Source of the DNA: Aurantiochytrium sp. KH105
Lineage: Eukaryota > Sar > Bigyra > Thraustochytrida > Thraustochytriidae
NCBI GenBank assembly: GCA_003116975.1
Contig: BGKB01000321.1
Coordinates: 1 to 21,813 of the forward strand
Direction of reading: 5' to 3'
Length of the DNA: 21,813 nt
Part shown: piece by piece, positions 1 to 8,124 of the stretch
How the letters are laid out: every line of letters starts with the position of its first letter
Position numbering within the stretch: the first letter of the stretch is position 1
Made by a program: the position numbers and the translations under genes
The notes under the pieces: generated by a model
Seen by the model: only the letters and a program-made list of their open reading frames with translations
Told to the model about the DNA's origin: nothing
The model's database searches: none

Positions 1-2
1 AT

Positions 3-98
3 ATACTGCAAGGAGGGGTCTGTCTAAAGAATGAGATGACTGACGCCGATGACGTCAATGAGGATTTGGGATCACCCGAGGCAAAAGAGCAAGACTAG
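3..98 (+). CDS. C-terminal end of an unidentified protein (partial, runs off left edge)
   Basis: This is the only forward frame that stays open from the window edge: the other two reach stops at about 25 and 38. Reading from base 3 gives 31 codons ending in TAG at 96-98. The tail is acidic, ending in GSPEAKEQD, and its composition is typical of a hydrophilic C-terminus. It would be convergent with the phospholipase C gene, leaving 85 bp between the two stop codons, which suits a compact eukaryotic genome. The fragment is too short to assign a family, and an open frame of this length can arise by chance, so the call rests on composition, frame openness and geometry only. Confidence 0.4.
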   Translation: MLQGGVCLKNEMTDADDVNEDLGSPEAKEQD

Positions 99-183
99 CC
101 TACAAGAGAGTGTGTCACCATGACATCCTTTTTGAGAGTTTGCTGACAGCGACAAATCTTGATTAGATTTCACCAGTATACAT
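99..183. other. Short convergent intergenic spacer (3' UTRs)
   Basis: These 85 bp separate the stop of the putative left-hand gene from the stop of the phospholipase C gene. The spacer is more AT-rich than the coding regions. It would have to carry the 3' ends of both transcripts, so their 3' UTRs must be short or overlap. I see no canonical AATAAA on either strand here. Confidence 0.4.
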
Positions 184-3100
184 CTACATTTTCAAGGCAC
201 CCCCGGGAAGCGTTTTCTTGGAGGACAGAGAAATCTTGCAAAACAAAAAGCCATCATCCGTAAGTGCACCATTTGCGTGACGCATAGGTACGTAGCGAAA
301 GCCCTGACGAAGGCACTTGAGCGGAAAGACATTTTGACACACAAATCGGCCCTTCTTGGCACGACTACTGTCCACGGTCCGAACGATAAAACTCAGCAAA
401 GAAAGCTCCACATTGTGTACCTCAAAGCGAAAGGTTTCACCCCAAAAAGGATCAAAGCCGTTGTGCTCGACCCACGTCGAACGCACCGTATAATCATCCT
501 GCTCGAGGCCGCGCACGGTAATCTCAACATAAGGATTGATCGAGGTACCAACGCCTGGCGGGCGTGGTAGATAGTGGCCGGAGATCAAACTGACCTCCAA
601 CACCGTGACAGCATCGTCGAAGCTTGCGTCACCCGGCTCAAGCGCCCATGGCAGCGACCGGTGACTTGGCGTATGTTCGCCAAAGTTCTGATGCCCAAGC
701 ATACGCTTGACCTTGTCACTCACATACGCATGAGGCGGTTTGATGCCATAAGAGCCTCCGATAGCAGAGTCGTGGCCATTTGCGGTGCGCAATTCAATTG
801 CGTCCGCGTCACCATCCGTCGTCTCCGGCGTCATTTGCACATTTGCACCAGCTTTGGCGAGCTGCACGGCGTCGCGCGTTGAAGACTTGGCGACAAAGGC
901 GTTGACCCCAACGGCCACTGACCTGAGCATGGCCTCGGGTTTGAGCACGTATCCACAGCCGCCATTGTCCGCAAACTTGCCCTGATTGAGCCAGACTTCA
1001 GCGCCAAAGTTTTGGTAGTTGAGCGCGACAATCTGGCAACCCGCATTCCATGCAGGCACCGGGTCGTAATTCGACGAGGTAATACGGCTTCCCGCGGGAA
1101 AGACGCGCAGCAAGTGATTTTTCGAGTACGTGCACAAAGCAGCAGCCCGAGGACCAGGCATGGCCAGCTTGCGCATCTTTTGCTCCGAAAGCGACGACGA
1201 AGAACAAAACCGCGGTGCATCAAAGACGAGAACATCGCTCGTCTCCGACTTGTGAACTGGAATGGGCACATTTTTAATGTACATGAGCCGGAGCAACGAC
1301 GGAGTCACGCCGTCGCGGCTCTCGTCCACGTACTGGGCAAGAATGCTCGGAGTGAACTCCTCGCTCTGTTTGGCCGGATGCCCCTTGGAATTTGCATTTC
1401 CGCGTGAACCGCTGCTTCTCGAGTTAAGTACGGAAGGAGGCGGTCGCGGCGCGGGCTTTTCGACGACAACGGCCGCGCGTTCCTGCGGTGCCTCCAACTC
1501 GCGCGAGAGCCTGTCCTCATGCTCACTGTCGCGAGCTCCATTCTCACAATCTGCGTCTGCATCTTTAGAAGATGTGCCTTCTTCTTCAAGTAGGGGGGAC
1601 ATACTCGTGTCAGATCCAGAGCTCCTTTTGTGCTGCATGGGGCGCCACGAGGACGATGACGAGGACGATCGCGCCGGGCTGCTACGTGTGCTTCCTCCCC
1701 GGAGCTCATTGCTGCTCATGAGAACGTCGCGGGGCAAGTCGCCTTCGCTGATATCGCTCTTGCTATCCGCGATGCTGGCCGTGTCCCTCCCAAACTGATC
1801 TAAATCTTCGTCTTCGTCGGTTCCAACATCAGCGACTTCATCTTCAGGCCCATCGTCTCCATCATTATCATCTCCGACGTCAAGAAGTTCTTCATCCGAC
1901 TGCTCGGCTCCTTCTTCAAACATTTCTTCCAAGTCGTCGGCATCAGCAGACTCGGCCGTGCCGACGCTATTTCGCGTGTTTTCGCGGTTTGGCGGACTCG
2001 ACGGCGAGCTCTCACCAGGTAGCAGCGAGTGCTCCGGTCCTGGGCCTGCAGACGATGACCCGAGGCTTTCTACGCGGATGCGCGCGCTGCTCATCGGGTT
2101 GGAGTGAGTAAAGGAGGCAAAGTTGCTGAAGCCAGAAGAAAGATTGGACAGGCTCGAACGGTTCGAGAGGTTCGACATTTGTGACACGGGGCCCTCTTCT
2201 TCAGCTTGTTGAGCGCTCTGCGCGCGCGCCGGAGATTTTTCTCGTTCGCTGCTGCGCAGCGCAGCGGCATCGGTTTCCCCAGAGCTGGAGTCCCGTCGAA
2301 GCCGACTGGCCGAGGCCGTCTGCCGTCTTCGAAGTTCTGCATTTTGTTCGCGTCGCTGTTTTCGCAATTGCTCCTGTAGCTCAAGTTTGCGCATTTTGAT
2401 CTCGATGCGGTCGGCCTTGGTCATGCGCTTTGCAGGGCGATCACGAATGACGAATTTGCGACGAAGGTCATACGGGCTAAGCCATTCAAAGACGCCCTCC
2501 TTGAGGTTGTCCTCGTTTGGCGTTGGGAAATGAAAGAGATCGTCGCCCAAGATGGCCTCCATATAATACACTTGCTTGCGCTGCTGTTCCATTGAGCAAT
2601 GGTTTTCAATCGTAATGATAACTGGGAACTCGCTGGCGTCGAAGCCGTGCTTGCGCAGGGCCACAATGCAGTCCCGAAAGGGCAAAGGCTTGCACAAGGT
2701 GTTGCCGTGCGTGACAATAGGCTCATCTCCGGCCCCGTTCCACGCGTCGAGCTCGATGACGCGGACACCAAGCCTTAGCGCCCGGGTGATGGCGTAGGCA
2801 GTGGACTCGCTGTTAATTTGATTTCCACTCAGATAAGAATTGTGCGAGGAGGAAATAAAGTAATGGCTCAGAGGCTGATGCATGTCCTGGTAGACGTTTT
2901 GCAGCTTGGAGACGTCGCCGACTTGATTGTACACGCCATCAACAAGCATGGACACGAAAGAATCATACGTGAGCTCGGGAGCAACGTACTCTGGCGAGGC
3001 GGGATGCCAATCAGGAAGTTGTGCGGCTGCAGAAGACTGGTGCTTGCTCAACAAGCGCATGCCTTCGGAGCTGGCCGTCTCCGAGTCTTGGCTCCTGGCG

Positions 3101-5481
3101 CGTACGCGCATTCGTGAGAGGAAGCGCTTGATGCGTCGACGCTTTCCGCCTGTTGCGCGGTCGCCCGTTGTATTCGAGCTCGTGTCTGAGCCACGGCGTG
3201 GGCGCACAAACGCACTTCCAAGAGACGACTTGGTAGCGATGAGTCTGCGATTCATGTTACCAGGGGTGGATGCGTGCTTGCCGTGATGTCTTCCGGGGAT
3301 GTGATTGCTGTCAAGATTGGGCTGCGTTGGCGCGCTGTGCGTGCTCACATCGGATTCGACCCGTGCTCGCGTTGTGGTGGGCTGCAAGCTCACCGAGCGG
3401 CTATTGACTGTAATGTGCGGGGGAGGCGGAGGGAGAATTGAAGAATTTGACGAGGCTGAGGCAGCTGTTCGAGGAGAGAGAGGCAGATCCGAAGAGAAGG
3501 AGGCGACAGCAGAGCTTGCCGCGCCATTTAAGTCTGGAAAGTCTTGCGAGAGATCATCCGAAGAAAGATCGTGATTTGCTTCGCCGGAAATAGCTCCCGG
3601 CAACTGGATCGAATCGGGTCCCTCGGGCGGGCAATTTTCCTCTGTGCTCAGAATTGAGTCCACGGATGGCGAAATGAAGCCATCGAGCGCGGGAGACGAC
3701 TGAACGTTATTGACGCACCACTGGTCATGAGCAGGGATCATCCAAGGTTGCGCCGGATCGCTATAGATGCGTCGATCCCGCTCAAAGTGATAGATGCGGT
3801 AGGCGCACTCTAAAACGGTTGGACGTTCCTCATCGTTGGTGGACCAAGCCACGAATTTGGCAAGGTCCTCGGGCCCAAGTCGCAAGTCGGTCAGAGGGAG
3901 GTCCCCGTTGGCAATGGGAGCCACGGCCTCGGCGCCGGATCCGAGAACCTTGGCCAGGATGAACTCCTGGAACATGTTAGGCTTTGACTGGATGCTTTCA
4001 AACATGCTTTCAAACTCGTTGAAGTCGAGAGAGCCATTTCCGTCGGCATCAAATTCGTTCATCCACTTGCGGATCTCTGCCGCGGGAACGTGGACATTGA
4101 GTCGCTTAAACATGTGTTTGACCTCGCGAAAAGTGGCCTTTCCATCTCGATTTGTGTCGACGAGCTCCCACTCATCGCGCGCGCGCTCGCGCAATGTCTT
4201 GACTTCGAGTTCCTGGCCGATGCGCTCGTCGAGAGCTGTTTGGAAAGAGGGAATAGAAGGCTTATGAAACGGGTTGATCTGTTTAAGAACCTCCCAGAAG
4301 CAGCTTGCACTCCGTCCGCGTTTGGGTGACTCTCGCTGGGCAACTTGGCCTCGTCTGTTGACGGCGAACTTGGAAGCCTTGGTAAAGCCAGCAGAGCCTT
4401 GAAGGAAGCGTCCTCGAGAGTCGTGGTGAGTAGACCTCGTGTCGCCATCAAGGTCGACAGAGTGTTCGCGAGGACGATCGCAGGAGCTCTTTGACGGACT
4501 GGCGCCGAGGTTGGTTCCGGAATGTTCGCTGCCTTCGATCGTGAAGCGCGATTGAGAGTCAATGTGCACTTCTTCACCCTGTTCGATGAGGTGTGCTTGC
4601 TTGATGACGTGCTGTACCAGGTCATTGAGCGTGGTGCTGGTTGTTGAGGCGCGCTCATCTTGGCGTTTCGGCTGGCCTGCAGGGCCTTTGTGCCTCAGAG
4701 GAACAGAATTACGAATGCTTGTTGTGCCCTGCTGTAAACGTTTGCCCGTGTAAGCGAGGCCGGAAGAGATGGCAGAGTCAAAGTTAAGATTTCCCCACGA
4801 ACGGGACTTGTGCATGGAACCAGCATGACTTCCGCCACCCGAACTGGCAGAGTCGGCCCGGGTCTTCATTCGTTGGTGACGGGCATTGCTCGATTCGATC
4901 TGCCGAAATCTGCGGCCAGAGCCAAGACCAGCATCTCGCGCGAGGTTTCCCCAGGACCGTGACTTGCTCATGTGTCCTGCATGAGGATCGTGAAGAGTAC
5001 CAGTGGTTGGTCCCGAGTACCCATTTTCCGTCTGCGCTGTTTCCTGGCCTTTGTCCCTTTCTGACTTGGCCCCTTGCAAGCCCCGACTTCGCTTGGCGAA
5101 CGATAGCGTTCCCATGGACCTCGACTTACGCATGCCTGTGCCTGGACTATCATTGTTTTCGTTTTTGCTCCTTTGTGCGCTGTCGACAGCTGAGCCGTTG
5201 TCGTCTGCGAGACGCTCGTCGAGTCCTCTTTCCAGCTGCAACACGCTGCTTAGTAGAGGCCCATTGGAGTGTGAGATCGTGGGCGACAGCTTGTACTGGT
5301 CGTCTTGTTCATGGGCGTCGTGTTCGTCGAGATCTTGGTGATCACGTTCATGTTCATCGGCGACATTGTCGCCGAAGAAAAAGTCATCGTCGTCGTCGGC
5401 ATTGTTCTCGGACACGCCCGACGAGAAGCTCCCCGCTGCCGTTGCGCGCGTCTCTTCGTGCCTCGCCGTGCGTGGGATCAT
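184..5481 (-). CDS. Phosphoinositide-specific phospholipase C, delta-like (EF-hand, X, Y, C2), 1765 aa
   Basis: This enzyme hydrolyses PI(4,5)P2 to IP3 and diacylglycerol at membranes. Order: disordered N-terminus (1-430) with three KSRS(W/M)G repeats; two canonical EF-hand loops (442-453 and 478-489); an EF-like lobe up to ~572; a disordered insertion (~573-836) with a polybasic patch (780-797); X box (~868-1014); a long XY linker (~1018-1375) with an acidic run (1177-1228); Y box (~1376-1520); and C2 (~1624-1752). Catalytic residues expected from PLC-delta1 are present: H880 and N881 in SSHNSY, E910 and D912 in IELDAWNG, H925 in THGN, and E959 in ITIEN. R1459 in the Y box matches the substrate-binding Arg. 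No PH domain is recognisable. Animal delta enzymes are about 750 aa, so this protein is more than twice as long, all through low-complexity insertions. The start at 5481 is the first ATG of the open frame. Family and activity are very likely; the isoform name is by resemblance only. Confidence 0.96.
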   Translation of the reverse strand: MIPRTARHEETRATAAGSFSSGVSENNADDDDDFFFGDNVADEHERDHQDLDEHDAHEQDDQYKLSPTISHSNGPLLSSVLQLERGLDERLADDNGSAVDSAQRSKNENNDSPGTGMRKSRSMGTLSFAKRSRGLQGAKSERDKGQETAQTENGYSGPTTGTLHDPHAGHMSKSRSWGNLARDAGLGSGRRFRQIESSNARHQRMKTRADSASSGGGSHAGSMHKSRSWGNLNFDSAISSGLAYTGKRLQQGTTSIRNSVPLRHKGPAGQPKRQDERASTTSTTLNDLVQHVIKQAHLIEQGEEVHIDSQSRFTIEGSEHSGTNLGASPSKSSCDRPREHSVDLDGDTRSTHHDSRGRFLQGSAGFTKASKFAVNRRGQVAQRESPKRGRSASCFWEVLKQINPFHKPSIPSFQTALDERIGQELEVKTLRERARDEWELVDTNRDGKATFREVKHMFKRLNVHVPAAEIRKWMNEFDADGNGSLDFNEFESMFESIQSKPNMFQEFILAKVLGSGAEAVAPIANGDLPLTDLRLGPEDLAKFVAWSTNDEERPTVLECAYRIYHFERDRRIYSDPAQPWMIPAHDQWCVNNVQSSPALDGFISPSVDSILSTEENCPPEGPDSIQLPGAISGEANHDLSSDDLSQDFPDLNGAASSAVASFSSDLPLSPRTAASASSNSSILPPPPPHITVNSRSVSLQPTTTRARVESDVSTHSAPTQPNLDSNHIPGRHHGKHASTPGNMNRRLIATKSSLGSAFVRPRRGSDTSSNTTGDRATGGKRRRIKRFLSRMRVRARSQDSETASSEGMRLLSKHQSSAAAQLPDWHPASPEYVAPELTYDSFVSMLVDGVYNQVGDVSKLQNVYQDMHQPLSHYFISSSHNSYLSGNQINSESTAYAITRALRLGVRVIELDAWNGAGDEPIVTHGNTLCKPLPFRDCIVALRKHGFDASEFPVIITIENHCSMEQQRKQVYYMEAILGDDLFHFPTPNEDNLKEGVFEWLSPYDLRRKFVIRDRPAKRMTKADRIEIKMRKLELQEQLRKQRREQNAELRRRQTASASRLRRDSSSGETDAAALRSSEREKSPARAQSAQQAEEEGPVSQMSNLSNRSSLSNLSSGFSNFASFTHSNPMSSARIRVESLGSSSAGPGPEHSLLPGESSPSSPPNRENTRNSVGTAESADADDLEEMFEEGAEQSDEELLDVGDDNDGDDGPEDEVADVGTDEDEDLDQFGRDTASIADSKSDISEGDLPRDVLMSSNELRGGSTRSSPARSSSSSSSWRPMQHKRSSGSDTSMSPLLEEEGTSSKDADADCENGARDSEHEDRLSRELEAPQERAAVVVEKPAPRPPPSVLNSRSSGSRGNANSKGHPAKQSEEFTPSILAQYVDESRDGVTPSLLRLMYIKNVPIPVHKSETSDVLVFDAPRFCSSSSLSEQKMRKLAMPGPRAAALCTYSKNHLLRVFPAGSRITSSNYDPVPAWNAGCQIVALNYQNFGAEVWLNQGKFADNGGCGYVLKPEAMLRSVAVGVNAFVAKSSTRDAVQLAKAGANVQMTPETTDGDADAIELRTANGHDSAIGGSYGIKPPHAYVSDKVKRMLGHQNFGEHTPSHRSLPWALEPGDASFDDAVTVLEVSLISGHYLPRPPGVGTSINPYVEITVRGLEQDDYTVRSTWVEHNGFDPFWGETFRFEVHNVELSLLSFIVRTVDSSRAKKGRFVCQNVFPLKCLRQGFRYVPMRHANGALTDDGFLFCKISLSSKKTLPGGALKM
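4747..5133 (-). repeat. Triplicated KSRS(W/M)G(N/T)L motif in the phospholipase C N-terminus
   Basis: Within phospholipase C residues 117-245, KSRSMGTL (119), KSRSWGNL (173) and KSRSWGNL (225) recur at a spacing of 52-54 residues. Copies two and three also share the preceding His-Ala-Gly. The segments between them are Ser/Gly/Arg-rich and diverged. The pattern suggests an old in-frame tandem duplication, and the motifs look like basophilic kinase sites or a docking peptide. I know no named domain with this sequence. Confidence 0.75.
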
Positions 5482-6321
5482 GTGCGCGTCCGGCGCGTCG
5501 AGTTTCGCTCGACGTCCAAGACGGCTGAAAAGATGACAACCTCCCTCCCCCTATCCGGTCACCTCGCGCGCGTGGGCAGACGGCCAGGGCGCGGAGCAGG
5601 AGATGCGCGGCCGAGCAGGAGGCCGCCGCCGCCTGCGCTGGCCCGGGCCGCGCCTCGCGGAGCTCCGAGGCGTCTCGTCGTCTGCCTTTCGGCGCCGCGT
5701 TGCGGCAAGGCCTCAGGGTTTGGATTGCGGACCTCGTTTGCTCGTCGCACGATCCGCTCGCGGCCTTGCTCGCCGCAGCGGCTGCGCGGGGTCTGCGCGC
5801 CCGCTGCCTGCCTGCCTGCCGCGCCGCCGCTGCCGCCGCCGACCTGGGGGCGGGCCGACTCGGCGCGAGCGCTCCGTTCTGCGCAGGGACTCGAGCGCGG
5901 TGGTCGTAATAAGAATTCAGGGTCTGCTCCGAGGCCGCCTCATCCTCAGGGAACGCCAGATTCCTTTGCACGATTAGCGCTCTGGCTATGAGGAACGACT
6001 GAACTGGGACGTGGTGGCCACCGGCGGGGACTTGGAGAGCAAGGGCAAGATAGAGGAGAGCGAAGCGGAAGAGCTAGAGCTAGAGCAGGATTGGGAAGAT
6101 GCTGGAGGGCTTTCAAGCTATGCGTCGAGGGCGAAAAAGCCTCGAGGAGTGGTATGATGTGGTGTGGTGTGGGGAGATAAGGTAAGGATAGCGCTTGACA
6201 GAAAGGTGCGCTTTGTTCTTGTATTGGATAAAAACTGTGATCCGAAGCAAGGGGCAACAGTTACGCTTGTATGCGTGGATCAATTATTGTTAAAGGGATC
6301 ATTATCATCGAGAGCGTTCTC
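5482..6321. promoter_or_regulatory. Phospholipase C upstream region and bZIP 3' flank, very GC-rich
   Basis: These 840 bp separate the phospholipase C start from the bZIP stop, both on the minus strand. The part nearest phospholipase C (about 5540-5900) is extremely GC- and CpG-rich, with CCTG runs at 5803-5820 and GCC-type triplets at 5818-5845. It probably contains the core promoter and 5' UTR. The part nearer bZIP (about 5980-6321) is less GC-rich and likely includes the bZIP 3' UTR. No TATA box is evident. The ORFs of 190-230 codons seen here in several frames are of low complexity (Arg/Ala/Pro), as expected of stop-poor GC-rich DNA, and I do not call them genes. Confidence 0.55.
5651..5672. 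other. Inverted repeat in the phospholipase C upstream region
   Basis: Seven-base arms CGCCTCG (5651-5657) and CGAGGCG (5666-5672) flank an eight-base loop. The element lies about 170 bp upstream of the phospholipase C start codon, so it could form a hairpin in the 5' UTR or be a protein-binding dyad. In DNA this GC-rich, short dyads also arise by chance. Confidence 0.4.
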
Positions 6322-8124
6322 TCACTGCATGGCGCAATCGTTATCCATGTCACTAAGCGAACCGTGCGAACGGATGATGTCACGCTGGATGCCAAAATAC
6401 GCCAAGCCCTGCGAAGAAATAGTGCCATCGTCCAGGGCAAAGGGCGTCGGTTCGACATCAGCAATAGTGCAACCTACGTTCGGAAAGGAAACAATGCCTG
6501 TCCAGAATGATCCGCCATTGGGACCCGGGCGGATAACATACGCCTCGAGCATGGTCTTTTTGATACGATCGACGCCCTCCTCGGGAGGCGCAATATCTAC
6601 TGCCTGCTTTGTAATAGCTTCGCCACAAGACTGCATGACAATCTTTGCCTTTTGCGGGCCATCAGGCACGGGCGAATAAGGTAGTCCGCTGTCAGGGTGA
6701 TCATAAAAGCCTGCAGGAAAGACAACCTGGTCCTCCCATCGCGTATAAGCATGAATGGAGTCTTGGACATTGTGACCAAGAGTCTCGGTAAAGCGAACGA
6801 TCTTCACATTTTCGTCGTTCCATTGACCGTCGCCACCAAAGTCCGGCTCGAGTTCCTCTTGTGTAGCTTTGATACCAGGAACGTGCTTCTTGACGAACTC
6901 TTGCACGATATTAAAGGAAAGCCAGGACTCCCAGATTGCCTTGTAAGCTTGTTCTGGCGGGATTGCGAGCACCACGTCGAGACGCAAGTTCGTGCGGGTC
7001 GCCGCGATGGCCGAAGTGCCGAGCGGTAGATGCTGATATTTCACGGTGACGGGAATTTCCCCAAGAGTGACTGTGTGAGCCTGGCACCATGAGCTGTCCC
7101 GAACGCTCGTGTACAAGAGACCCATGACCTGACCTGAGGCCGACTCGATGCCTTCGCAGAGCAGGCGATACTTTTCCTCGGGCTGTACCTTGGAGGCAGA
7201 ACTTGCGGCGTCGGCAATGGTTTGGATAAAACGCTTGTACCTTCGGATCTCGACGCGAAGGAGCTCGTTTTCCTTGCGAAGATGCACTTCGCCCTCACCA
7301 CGGAGCATTTGCGCCTCAAGCTGGAGGTCGGCAATGCGATGCTGATACTCTGTGCGTGCAAGTTCGAGTTCACGGTTACGCTCTTGCAGGCTTGCAATCT
7401 CCAACTTGCGCTTGGCGCGAAATCGTCTGCAGGCTGCTGCCATGCGTTCCTTGCGTTCCTGCGAGGTTTCGCCGGGAGGCGATCCGCCGCCCTTTTGTTC
7501 ATCATCGTCATTTTTTTGGCTCTGCGGATTCTTGCTTGAAGTCTTGGCTTTGGCGCTGGTTTTCGATTCATTCTGCTTGGTTGATGACGCCTTGTACGCA
7601 GGCAATCTGTTATTTGTCGCATCCGCCCGATCGCCAGACTCTTGCCACGATGCATCTGTATCGGTTGTCGGCGTCGACACAGCAGAGACAATTGCAGTTG
7701 GATCTCCAGAGGAAGAGTCTGAACGCTGAAGAGACGAAGAGGCTGTGCTTGCAGAGGAAGAAGCAGAGGTCGAAGCAGTTGACAAGGTTGTCGAATTTTT
7801 CGAAGAACCAAGGCCCGACATGTCGAAATCCAAAGCGACATCGGGATCGAGGCATGGGTCGACGAAAGGAAGAGGGGCAAGAGATGACTCGAAAGGGTCG
7901 TCATTGAGCTCTGGCGGGAAGTTTGGCTCATTCTCAGCGAGGGCTTCGAGGCGCTCAAGTCCCTCGAGGGTCTCGAGGTCTTCCAACGTGCCGTGGAACT
8001 CTTCTTCCTCCTCGTTTCCTAGGTCATACTGCAGCATGTCTGCCTCGCCAGAGTTCACGTTCTTATCCCCAGCAACGCCCACGCTCGCGTCCGCGCTGCC
8101 GCTCTCGTCGACCGTGGCCATCAT
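6322..8124 (-). CDS. bZIP transcription factor with atypical basic region, ~600 aa
   Basis: This is a predicted nuclear DNA-binding dimer. Numbering from the ATG at 8122-8124: residues ~31-102 are acidic and Leu-rich and could be an activation domain; ~105-222 are Ser/Thr/Lys low complexity; ~223-239 are the basic region (RMAAACRRFRAKRK); and the zipper heptads are L246, L253, Y260, L267 and L274. A conserved-looking C-terminal domain follows (~316-586), globular in composition and possibly START-like as in some oomycete bZIP proteins. Aligned to GCN4 with the Arg fixed ten residues before the first zipper Leu, the invariant Asn is Met228, the usual Ala is Cys232 and the usual Ser is Phe235. 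Two adjacent ATGs (8124 and 8121) have A at -3, and the second also has G at +4. The frame stays open to 8466, adding 114 low-complexity residues that I regard as translated 5' UTR. The bZIP identity is firm; the C-terminal assignment is a guess. Confidence 0.9.
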   Translation of the reverse strand: MMATVDESGSADASVGVAGDKNVNSGEADMLQYDLGNEEEEEFHGTLEDLETLEGLERLEALAENEPNFPPELNDDPFESSLAPLPFVDPCLDPDVALDFDMSGLGSSKNSTTLSTASTSASSSASTASSSLQRSDSSSGDPTAIVSAVSTPTTDTDASWQESGDRADATNNRLPAYKASSTKQNESKTSAKAKTSSKNPQSQKNDDDEQKGGGSPPGETSQERKERMAAACRRFRAKRKLEIASLQERNRELELARTEYQHRIADLQLEAQMLRGEGEVHLRKENELLRVEIRRYKRFIQTIADAASSASKVQPEEKYRLLCEGIESASGQVMGLLYTSVRDSSWCQAHTVTLGEIPVTVKYQHLPLGTSAIAATRTNLRLDVVLAIPPEQAYKAIWESWLSFNIVQEFVKKHVPGIKATQEELEPDFGGDGQWNDENVKIVRFTETLGHNVQDSIHAYTRWEDQVVFPAGFYDHPDSGLPYSPVPDGPQKAKIVMQSCGEAITKQAVDIAPPEEGVDRIKKTMLEAYVIRPGPNGGSFWTGIVSFPNVGCTIADVEPTPFALDDGTISSQGLAYFGIQRDIIRSHGSLSDMDNDCAMQ

